Below, piece after piece: positions 1-13,000 of a stretch of 64,000 bases of DNA. The notes below the pieces were generated by a model that searched no databases, had not been told where the DNA came from, and saw nothing but the letters and a program-made list of their open reading frames with translations. The position numbers and the translations under genes were made by a program. Each line of letters begins with the position of its first letter. Position 1 is the first letter of the stretch. This DNA comes from Haliclystus octoradiatus (Eukaryota; Cnidaria; Staurozoa; Stauromedusae; Haliclystidae): the NCBI GenBank assembly GCA_916610825.1, contig OU744451.1, forward strand, positions 12,983,520 through 13,047,519, given 5' to 3'.

Positions 1-48
1 ATACAATTATTATGTCCGCTGTCAATTGTGATGTTATTGTCTTCTCAG

Positions 49-3000
49 GAAATTATTGTATCATCGTCAGCTTCTAAAGAAGAGAAACAAGCAGCAGCGG
101 CAGTTGAAATTCAAAGATGGTGGAGAGGGCATCTTGCAAGGTGATTTGACTGAACATTTATCAGTGATGTCTACATTTCATCTAATGCAATCAAATTTAA
201 TGTTCAAGGTAGCCTACTGTTAATATGTGCACACCAAGAATCACTTGAAGATGATTCCACAGCAAATTTACTTTTATCAAATTTGCATCATTTTAAATTT
301 TTCGGAACCACTCAATAGGATTTTAGGTTATTATTTATTCAACATTTCCTGAATTAATATAATTGAATATAATTTCTGATTTGGTTTGATACAGATACAG
401 TTTCTACTGGCTCCATTACAGTTTGGCTTTTTTACAATGATGGTATTTACTGTTGTTAAGATAAAGTCAAGCATCAGTCTACATTAGGATAGTTTAACTT
501 TCGTACTATCAGATATTGGGTCTGACCTTGTGAATAAAGTTTATCAAAAATAGACCATTCCATGTTCATGAACCGCTCATGTACTGTTCATGAACTATTG
601 ATATACTGTTCATAAACCGTTCATGAACTCAATTGATTAAAGTCCATGAAAAAGTTCATGATCGACAGACCATTCATTGTTCACAAACAGCTCATGTATT
701 GTCCATGAACTGTTCATGAACTGTTCATGAGCTATTAATAGACTGTCACGGTCAATTCATGAACTGTTTGTAAGGTGTTCATGAACTGTTCATGAATGTT
801 TGTAAAGTTCAGAATTGTTCATGAAATCAATTGATTTTTTAGTAATTGTGATGTTTTTCCAATGGTGTTAATCACACAATCATGTTGTTATAGGATTATG
901 GCTGTCACACAACATGCATTTTAATATCCCATCTATGACAACTAAACAGTGTGAAGCAGTTAAAATGGCGATTAGATATACATATATATATATATACATT
1001 ATACAGTCAAGCTTCTTGTAAGCGACCACTCAAGAGACCCTCCGATTATGGTCGCTAAAAAGGAGTGGTCGCTGAATAAGAACAATAGAAATATAAACAA
1101 TAGGCGAAAACAATAGAAAATTAATCTCCGGCGACCGACTTAGTAATTTGAAAATAGTTCATTTTAAATGCAATAATTGGAAAATACAGTAGCTCATTTT
1201 AATAGCAAAAATATACATCGGTGTGTTATGTTATTTCAATGTTCTATAAATTCCATTTGTCATCAATGTTTTCATAGTTTTGATGTGAATATATGAGATT
1301 TTCTGGAAAACTCAATAATCAAATGGTAAAACGAAGTATTAGATTGTCTGAAATTATTGTTGAAATATTATTTTCTACATAAACATCAATAAATTAAAGT
1401 CTCTTTTCTCATAATCTTTTCTTCTCAATGAACTTCATAATTTAAAACATTGAAAATCACAACAAAGCATTCACATCACAATGTCTTTTGGATGTTCGAA
1501 TGGTCAACAAAAATCCCCCAGTTAACATAACAAAGATAATCTCAAGTTACGCAACATCAATCCTATTTTGGGCTCCCTTGCTATGGCCATCAATTGATTG
1601 AATGGACGTGATGAATTCCAAGTCCTTTGTTTGTGAATAGAATGGGGAAAGAAAATCGTGCTGCCATGACAACAGAAGATCGCGCCTCTGTGAACATAAT
1701 CCAAAACGTAAATTGAAGCGAAAATACAACATTATCTGTTTCAGAATAAGGCACGGATATTATTTATACACTATTTCAATTATAGATGTATTAAAATAGC
1801 ACTAGCTATTTATTAATTAAGTGGTCGCTATGACGAGTTTAACTGTAGTAATAATATTGAAAAATATTAAAACTTGATATTGGCAATTGAATAGTGTTCA
1901 ATGCTAGTGAATAGCTGAGAGTAAATATTAATAATTGAAACAAGGGTTAGTCCAATTTTAAAGTGACTCTGAGTTTTTGCGCTTCTGCACTCTTCAGACA
2001 GAATTTATTGTAATGAAAACCAGAGTCACGATAAAACTTGATTAGTTTTTGTTTCATTAATGCATAGCTCTACGTCATTGTATTGAGCAATCCCTTAAAT
2101 AGTTTGCATATTATCACTATATACGGGTAGTACAAATATTCTATATAGATGTATTGGCATACAGGCAAGTACTTGTGTTTGGCCATTATAGCCGGCATCA
2201 GTACTTCTCAGTGAACAAGGCACTGACTTTGCCTGTTATAGCTAGGTCAATATGAGTTAATCAATGTGGTGAAAAATCCATCACATGAAAAAAACATCTG
2301 TGCCATACCAGAGTGCTCAAACTACCGAGTTAGAGAGCAATGCATATTGCAAATAGTATAGACACATCCCAAGTCGATCATGCTCAACTGCATGCGCAAT
2401 CAAGACATAGATATATTGTCATTTATATGGTCACAGTATTGTTTTGTACAATATGAGATTATTATATTTACTTCTTTCTGTTTCAGATGTATACTAATTA
2501 GCCCAACAGAGTTTGGAGAACGTATAATTTCAACAAGCCAGGATAGAAGCACTCAATCTATCTATCAATCAAATAAGGTAGAAGAAAGAAGGCAATCAAG
2601 TAGCAGAGATATCATTTCACAAACTGAAACAGAGACCACATACAATGTAAGACTAAATTATATAACTTTACATAAACAACAAACACAAATATTTTGAATC
2701 ACAAAATTCTCAGACCATCAGATTGAGCACATACGCTAAATGTTTACTGTGTTATAACTACAAATGGGGTCATTGTTCATAACGATGAGATTGTTATTTA
2801 TTCAGCTACAGTGTAACCCGCTTGAGTGCAAGTCAAAATTGTCAGCATTTCTATTGCATTTATCCGAATTTGCAGTTATCTGAAATTGATTAATAAGGAG
2901 TTGATAAGAAAATAATTTATAGGGTTTCAAAGCCATGTTATTCAGGATAAATAGTTGGAAAATCAATCAAGTTCTTTGCCCAATATACCATAATGGGCAA

Positions 3001-4041
3001 GCTTAGATAGCAAAATTTAGTGGCAAACATTATCAAAGGCTTTGTTCATATCTAAGAATATCCCAACATGAGAAACTTTTTGTCAGAATTAATATAGGCC
3101 TACTTATTCTGTAAAAACTTGTAAATTATTATTACAAATTTAATTCATCCTGAAAACCATCCAAGATGAGTGAGGTTTCCTCTTTAAGTATCAAATATAT
3201 ATATATATATATATTATAGAGTATAAAACAGAGACGAGGCAAAGCCTTTTCCGTAACTCGGAGTTTCACGCTTTTATTGCGATCTTCAGACGGTGATACT
3301 AAAAAATTAAAAACATACGATTACTCCTAAACATACATACATGAGTGCGATATCTAGCTATTGTTATCTACAATGGGTTACTGATGAATTAATATTTTTA
3401 TTGTTTGTTTACAAAGGCACATTGTTGTAAATTTCTTAATGTCTACGATTTACCAGATAAATCGTAGACATTAAGAAATTTACAACAATGTGCCTTTGTA
3501 AACAAACAATAAAAATATTAATTCATCAGTAACCCATTGTAGATAACAATAGCTAGATATCGCACTCATGTATGTATGTTTAGGAGTAATCGTATGTTTT
3601 TAATTTTTTAGTATCACCGTCTGAAGATCGCAATAAAAGCGTGAAACTCCGAGTTACGGAAAAGGCTTTGCCTCGTCTCTGTTTTATACTCTATATTATG
3701 CTCTGTCCTAAAAAACATTGAGCACTTTCATATACATGTGTGTATAAGAGTTTACACTCAATACAATTAATTTTTTTAATTAATTATTATTATATATATA
3801 TATATTAGATATTATCTAATAGCAAAAAATAGTGCTCGATATCATTTGACAGAGCTAAATATAATAAAAGGAGTCAAAGACTACACATTCATAATTGTTA
3901 CTAATAGTTTCATGCTTTGTCTGATGATTGCGTAAGCATGAAACTATTAGTAACAATTATGAATGTGTAGTCTTTGACTCCTTTTATTATATTTAGCTCT
4001 GTCAAATGATATCGAGCACTATTTTTTGCTATTAGATAATA

Positions 4042-4087
<46 letters not shown>

Positions 4088-7000
4088 TAATGATGCAATG
4101 TGAAACACTGTGATTCTCGAGAAAGCCAATTTGTAAAGTTGTAAAAAATTTGCTTTCAAAATACATATATTGTTGTTACATATAGTACATATAACACGCT
4201 TAAAAATTTAGAGAAAATGTTGAAAGCGAAGATATTGGTCAATAATTTGAGAATACATGTACATCACCAGTTTGGAATTCATGATTAGTTCAAAATTGCA
4301 AACTTTCTCAGATTCAGTTGATGTAATTACAATAAATTATCCATGGCAAACTCTGTGAAGAACAGCTCGTTAAATCCATAAACATTAAAGGTTCAGGAGC
4401 TGGTTGCCACAGGGAAGTTCATAAAGAAGTGGACAATATCATGCTCAAAAAGTTTCATAATAGCTTCATTAGCTGTTCATGACTGGAAGGCTCCTCAACC
4501 AATCGTAAACTGTTCCTAAACTGTCAATATTCTGTCCATTATTTTCATAAAATATTCACAAAGATAATGGTTTCATTGGTTTCGTAAGAGGACCTGAACA
4601 AATTTATTAAGGTGTTGTCAATTATAGTACATTTATAGCATAAATGATGAACATGGTTATCTAATTTTTACATTTTCCAATTGAAATTACGGCATTTTGC
4701 AACACAGCTGCATATTGTAAATGTTTTGAATATGAAATTTAGGTACGAACGCTGTATAATCAAGGCTAGATCTGATTTAAATTTCAAGAATAGAGATTAA
4801 TCTAGCTCAATTCGAACATTTTTATATAAAACTTATTAAAAATTCAAATTTCCCATTTGAGTAGATCAGCGTAGTTGGTTTTCAGAATCCGATTTGATCA
4901 AACAGATTTAAATAAACCAGATCTGATTCGATCCAAAAGCTGAAATCCATTCCGATTTTCATGAACTCAGTGTGGCTGTATTATGGTTTTTATCATCAAT
5001 TTTGTATATAAACACTTGTTTGTTATGGTTAAACGGCAAATGCTGTCTTATTTTAGTTACAGTATCATGAACTGAGTTCATAGCACTACTGGCACTAAAA
5101 CCATGAAAAAAATTGTGAAATTTCATTTTTGTTTTCATGGCATTTTCACATTTTAGTATTGCGAATATGGATGTTTTTAAACTTTTTCATGGCCTAAAAA
5201 AGTTGTGGTTTAAACTACATTACATTTTCATGATTTTGGTGTTGGTAGTGTAAGAAGCTACCCTTGCAAAATGCAGTTCACAAGTTTACGAAGGTTAAAT
5301 GGCCCCAGTTTTCATGAGCTATTCATAAAAACCGGGCCATTTAACGTTCATGAAATGCTCATTAACTCCTGACCTACTCTCTCAGTGGTACCTTTCATGA
5401 AAATGGGACTGCTTGCATTCATAAACTGCTTTCACAGTATCATTTACTTCTGTTTTCATTGCAGTCAAGTAATTCATCTTTTAATGCAATAGAAGCAAGC
5501 TATAATAAATATGTTAATTCATCACATCAACACATCGAAAATTTATCTGATTCATCTCTTGATATATTGTAAGTATGCATGAAATGTTGTATTATATTGT
5601 ATCAACCGAATAATAACTCATAACACTCTAAATAAGGCACTTGATAGTTGCATGAGTTATGCAAAATGTAATAATTATTGAAGGATTGAAACATACGCAA
5701 TTTCCATGCGATTGTGCATGAGAATTAAAATATTCATACAATTGGTAGACTGTATAATTTATGTTCTAGCATAAGGTATTGATGTACAAGAGTTGTAAGA
5801 CTTTAGGTCAGTGCGAGAGGGACAGAATACGTTTCTTCTAGATGTAAACTTATCTGTGCTTCTCGTATGGTAGACTTCAAGCGACTGTCTCAGCATATGA
5901 CTCTTACAGTTTAAATACATTTACAATTTCTTCACGTCATTAACATTAACAACATTAACTTACAATATAATATAAAAAACAATGCCATATCCTCTAACAT
6001 TCAAATTATAACAAAAAATAACCGACACATACTATATCACATCACATAAGCAATCTCCTTTCACAAAAAACCTATCAAATATTAACTCTTACAAGAGTCA
6101 ACATCATATTTAGTATTTAGGAATTCTGTGTTGTATATTATACGTACCAGATGAAATTCTTACCAGGATTGTCTATGTTCATTTATATCCAAACGAATAT
6201 CGTGCTTCATTTTCAATCAAGATTGGACTCAGCATATCAAGGAATTTAACTCATATCTGATTTATGCACTTGCTTCCTTAAAGGAGTTTTCGAGAGTTTT
6301 GTGCCACGTTTATTCAAAATTGGTGGAGAAAATGTTGCCAGGAAAGAAATATCTTATCTGATCAATCTCAAATGACAAATATTACTATACAAAGTGATCA
6401 ATCTCAAAGCACTTCGATATCATTGAGTTATTCATCACCTGCTACAGCAATTCCAAGCTTAAAAAGTGAAGTTTTATCAGTCAGAATGAGCAGACCTCAA
6501 AGGCACATTGCAGATGAAAATGAAGCTGTGAATGTTATCCAAAGAGCGTGGCGTTGTCATATGGTAAGAGACATTGATGATAATCTGTGACAATCTAAGA
6601 CAGATAATCCTTCATTGTCATCCATCAATCAAAATCAGATCCTACCATGATTGAGTTTAACTGATGCTTTGAGATATCTGGATTCCATAGAGATACAATT
6701 ATTAAGTGGTGTTCATTTTTTTGGAATCAAACCATTTTCGGTTGGTCTGTTTCATTGTTTGATTGACAGAAATGAACCTCCAATCTGAACAAAATTTGAA
6801 ACTTTCTGGATCACGTTCTGGTTCATTAAGTTTGAAGGTGCATATGATAAGAGCTATATCAACAACAAGGGGGATTATGGTACCTTAACTCACTGAGAAG
6901 CAGCAACAAAATCATATTTTAAATGTCATGATCTAAAGACGGATATCTCTGTGCAATTTAAAATGAAAGAGTTCCAGAGAAAGAGACTACCACACACACA

Positions 7001-10000
7001 TATACCCTATGTATCTTGACAGACAATGATAGATAGAACAGTACTACTAAGTAATCTCACAAATATATTTTCCATCTATCCTGATAGATGTATCATAATT
7101 TATCTGACACAGCTTCATTGTTTGATATCTCTATCAGGACATCAGTATATTCAAATACTACAAAGAGCTGATAAATTACAGACTGAAAGGAAATCCTAAT
7201 GCTGTACTAAAGTCAATTAATCCAAAGGAAGTAAGTTCTCACATAAACGCATATAGAGTGTGTATCTCAACCACCGTAGTAGAATCAATGTTCTGTAGAT
7301 CTTAAACCCATTAAAATTTTACAGTTCAACCCCTGTGAAGAAGCGTTCATGTGTTCATGAACGTGAAATTGCCCAAAAGTTCATGAACTGTTCATGAACT
7401 TTCAGGCAATTTCAAATTCATGAACCAGTTCATGAAGTGGTTCATGAACACAAAAAAAGATGTTCACAGGGGAATTGCATTCATTATTTATTGTAAGTAG
7501 TTCATTTTAGTCAAACGTAGTTTCTTATCTTCAATTGTTTTGATTCATTTACTATTCATATTTAACTTTAATAACATTTATAAAACCTTTTATGGAATTT
7601 TAATCATGTACCAACATGAAATAAATATTTCTCTTCTTTTTGTGGTACATTTCAGACATCCAATTTTACTCCAAAAAATCTAACCAATGCAATTTATATT
7701 GTCCCAATAATCTCCCTTGTGAAATATGTTGCATAAACCTCACTCATTGTTTTTTAAACCAGAGTTTATTATAAGTCTTCACACAATAAGGTTGGCACTT
7801 AGGAGAAAGAAAATATGCAGTAACTTCACTTATAAAACTTGTGTATTGTCAAAACAACAATGAGGACAATATGAAGCACCAATCACAATGCATTAATAAT
7901 TATCGCATGCCATCACATAGCACAATACCTAATGATATCACATACTCCACACATCAAAAACATTACCCCTATGAAAACAATTCATGAATGTTAAATATTT
8001 AATGAAATTTGGGACATTCATGAGCTGTTCATGAACTGTTTATAAGGTGCTCTTCAACAGTTCATGAAAGGTTGTAAAGTTCATGAATTATTCGTAAACT
8101 CAACTACTTTTTTGCAGGGGTAACTTTTAAGAAATAGATCTAACTGTGAAAGTAGTTCATGAAATGCTTATTAAAAGTTTGTGAAAATGTTAAATTGTTC
8201 ATTAAAGTTTTATGAACGGTCTATGAAAATAATGCCTTGTAACATTCATGAACTGTGGGGGAGTTCAAATTGAGGCACAGCCTAAAAGACTAAACTAATT
8301 TAATCAATTGTCTTTCAATCGAGCAATGCATTCTTATGTAATATATACAATATGAATCCAAAACAAGTTATTTTTTATTTTCTGTAATTCCGCATTCAAT
8401 GTTGAACCCCACCATTAAGAGACAAATATTTGTTTGTGTCAACAATTTGAGAACAACATTGACTTAATATTGAATCTCAACTTTTATTACATTTTTAAAA
8501 TTGTTATTTATGCCTTTTCTCAGTCACACCTTCTTGATATGGCATCTGGATCATTCCTCAAGTTCCGTTTGAATGGGGTGAGTACAACAAGAAATGAATT
8601 GAGCTCAAGTTCTGCTTTATGTACCACAGGACCTATCATCGATTTTTGGCAATCTATTTGTAGATTGTGGGGTCATCTTGTCATAAGTTGACATTTCTTA
8701 TAGTGTGCTTTTTGTCTATAAGTAGCAGAGGACAAGGTAGTACAAGTGGGCAATAAGAATTGTTAATGGCTGCTATACAATACTATCGCTCTAACATTAC
8801 GTAATAATTGAATTGCCATATATTCAAGCTTGAATTGAAAATTGGGCAAATGCACTAAGTCACTTAACTTAAAAGAAAACTAGAAGTAGAAGAGTTTATT
8901 TGGAACATTGAACTGGGTAATATTACTTTTCTGCATTTTCATATTTGAAGTTAACTTTGTTGGAAGAGGGTCCAGTGAATGGAATTTTTAATATTTATGT
9001 CTGTCTTTAGCTCACTTTCCCACCTGTCATATGTTATAAGATATTCACACATCGCAACGTTGCTGACATTGGGTCATTTGCACCAAGAGACTACACAGAT
9101 TTAACGTCAAAGCAAGAACCAGCCATTGCCATTCACAATCACATAACAAACCAACACAATACAGGTATGCACACCCTACGTATATCAAAGGATGGTATCA
9201 TCATAAATATGCTCTGTTAATTAGAATCTCTAGAAAATTGAGCAATTTGATTTGTCAAACAGTGGTCTGTTCTAAAGCGGAATTGACCACTCTGTGTTTT
9301 CTGACAACAATTATTATTATTGATTTGATACAGGGGCATTCTTCCCTATCTGGTGGGCATTGTCATTTGCAATTAATCATTATCAATCATCATATTTTTA
9401 GCATGTTCGCTTGTTGATTCCTTTGTGCTATTCATTGTAATTGAGTCATGTGCACTAACAATGCAATTGATATGTTTTTATGTGCATAAAGCCCTGGCCC
9501 AATAACTTTTTTATTTCGCCAACATTCATCGGATTTTTTTGAGTTCATTTTCGTCAACAGCGGATGGTATTTTGAGGCTTGGAAGCTAGTCAATCAAGCC
9601 CACCAATCCTGAGACAGGCTACGTCATTGTTGACCAATCAGAGGAGGGTTCATATTTTCAACAAAACTCAACAATGTTGAGGAAATAAAAAGTCATTTGG
9701 CCACTTCGCCAACATCGGTAGAGAACAATAGAACTCAACAAAATCCAATGAATGTCGAGGAAATTTTTGAATGTATTCAAAATCGAAATTCAACATCAGC
9801 CAACAAAATCCGAAAAGGTGAGAGTGGTGAAATGACTTTTTATTTTCTCAACATTCATCGGATTTTGTTGAATTCAACAATGTTGGCAAAATAAAATGTC
9901 ATTTGGCCGGGGCTTAACACTTCTAACTGTAATTTCGTTATTCACAGAGATTGATAGTCCGGTAATAGCATACAATCACCAAGAAAACAATGGATGGAGA

Positions 10001-13000
10001 TCTATTGTAAGTGAGACTAATGCTTTTCTTATTTTACTCAGGTGCGGCAGCTACACGGATTTGACTGTATAGGGGATCCTTATCTTTTCTTGAATTAATG
10101 GGAATTCTATCTGAAGTTCCACATCTCATCATCAGTTAAGGTCCTATTTTTTGCTATTACTAAAATATAACTATTGGCAATATATAATTTAAATTTTCAG
10201 GAAATAAATGATAAATTTACACCCTTGAAGGCACAGCTCATGAATGTGAGACAGGCCCGATATCATGAACTTAGTCCACAAAAGGTTCACAGAAAGGTTG
10301 AGCTAAAACTATGCGTCTATTTTTTTTTTTTTTTACGAATATTTATACAGGATTAAACCCTTTATCTCGAATCCTTTACATCACAATAATTTGGCCTAGG
10401 TGCTTGGCTGGCGGGAGGTTGGCAGCAAAATACAATAGGTAGTTGACCAATAGCAGGCCTGACATCACCAACTAAGCTCCAGTCACGCTGCTAAGTCAGT
10501 GGAATTCCTAGTGATACTTACTTTTGTTAACCTGATAACTGGCTTAATCTAAGGTCCTAGGAAGTAGGAACTGACAGGGTCATGCTGTTACATTTGCTCA
10601 ATTCAGCACAAAGGCAGATTGCTTGTCTACAAGTAGACTTTGTGCCATTTAACAAAAGAGTTTGCAACGTGATTCAAGGATAGTGTTTCATCTCAGTAAA
10701 ATTTCATTATCATTCATTTTTTACGCAATGTCCATGAAGAGTGTTCATGAACTGTTAAGGTGCTTGTGAACAGCTCCATTGATGTGTAGGAGGTTCTTCA
10801 TGAATTAATGTTCATTGTTCATGAACTTAACCCCTACATGTCACCCTTCACTGGCAACTGAATGAGATGCTTCAACGGGGCTATGGGCAAGTAGTATCTT
10901 CTCAAAATGTTTTGTATCGTGAATTGTCTTATTTATAAGTTTCTTTGTCAGCTATGTATGACCGTGATTTGTGGCATTCTTTGTGTAGCAAATATGTAAG
11001 GTGTTAGAGGGACGGTACATTCTTATAATGTGACTGTCTATACTTATCAAGTTTTTTCATAGAGGTACTGATGTTACATCTTCTTGTTTTTGGTTAGACT
11101 GATGTTGACATAGATGAACATATTCTGATGCAGAAACCAAAGTTTCCTTCTTATCATCATTACTCTAAGGTGAGGTCCCAGTCTATAGAATAGACGGCTC
11201 ACTCAATGTGAAGGAAATCTACCATACTTTACATTGCTTCTCTTCTCTATCATCCCAATTACCACTCTGAAATAAGGGATGATCTTTGTTATAGAAATCC
11301 ATGCAAGTAATTTATAGTGTTATATGTCGTTGAAATAGTTCGAAATTAACTAATTGACTTTTTCAGCTTGTGAGGATTCAAGATGTAAAAAAAAGAAAAA
11401 GACAAAAGAAAATACAATGGCTGAAAAAGATGTAAGTAAAACTAGCCACTGTATACATCATTTTGATACATCAAACGTAGACAGAGAAAGTTGATAAGAA
11501 TGCAGTATTAAGTGGAGATCAATTGAAGATCCCATAAGCTAAACAGTCAAATTCTTCTTATCAGATCAAACATTACATTGATGTGGTAAAAAGAACATGT
11601 TAAATTGTATGAAGTAGGAGTTACGAAGCAAACTAAACATTCAGTTAATATTTAAGTTAGGTGAATGCCGCCAGTCAATATTTCTCAATTTTGCCTTGAC
11701 TGATTCAGTTATCGGTATTATAAGCTGTTATATACCTCCAATTGGTAAATAGCGAAACAGGAAAACAAAATAGCAAACCAGCAATATTTCATTATCTCCC
11801 CCCCTTCAAAATAGCACAGAGTTCATGACATGGCATCGCCCTACCGAAGGCACCTATGCAACTCTTGGATGACTGTTTCTTTTTCCTCACAGAAATGATT
11901 ATGAATGATCTTATTACTGGTCTCAGTCACGATACCGCAAGTAGAAAATAATAATAATGATGAATCATAAATGATTTGCATCAGTTTTGCATCACACATT
12001 TTCGTACCAATAGGTTGAAAAATATCAAGTTCAAAGTTTTAGTTCGAAAAAACATGGACACTCATGCTCCCTGTAGATCAGAACTAAAAGTGAATAAAGC
12101 ATTTACACAGAAAACTTGTGCTTCACAGTTATGCATTAGAATGTATGGCTGACAGATCAGGAAATAAATAATAGGCCTACGCCCATGAAAGAAATTAGTG
12201 AATGTGAAATACATCAGAAACCAGGAGTCATACTTTTGAATGATTTCAGCTTTTCAAATGTTTGATTGCAACTGTTCATGAACGTTAAATGGTCTGTTAT
12301 TTGTGAACTGTCCACAAACTGCATTCACAGGGGTCAGTGTACCTTTGGGCGAAGTAATAGTCAAGATTAGATCAGCATCAAACCCATGCAATAATAACCG
12401 AATATCAGGCATGGCGGGGTAGTATCTGAGACAGTTCTGTGTGACATACAGTAAATAATCAGATTGTGCTTTACAATAGGATTAATAGTAAACTGAAACG
12501 TAACATTAATTTTTATTGGATTGACGTTAGAATTGCAATTCATTTAAGCTACTGTTGTTTAAACAAAGTAATTTACATAGTTTGAGTAATCATAGACGTC
12601 TTTGGAAATTAACATTTTTAAGTAGTTTTCATAGTGAAAGATTGACAGCTCCGAATTTGAAATGTCAAATTATTCCAAAGTTCATTTGTATATGGGAGAA
12701 TAAAAAGAAATGTTAATGAGGAATTACATCACTCTTTAATAATCATGTAACATAACCTTTGTCTGGAACATCAATTATCTCTCATCAATTTCATTACAAC
12801 AATGATTTGTTTTCTAATTTAATGGGTCATTGAGTTTTCATTAAATACAATTGGAATGAAATTGTTACGAATATCATTTCAAATTATGACGCGAAGATTT
12901 CAACATAATTGCTTTTCAAACATGTTTCCAGCATTAAAAATATAGTAAGAGTTACATCTGAATATAGCAAGTCCCAAATGTTACTTTTTTGAATTTCTCA

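Noticed and set aside
2380..2486. Start codon at 2380 for the 105-codon open frame
   Set aside because: The coding part begins at the acceptor before 2487 and continues in phase from exon 49-140; the upstream part is intron.
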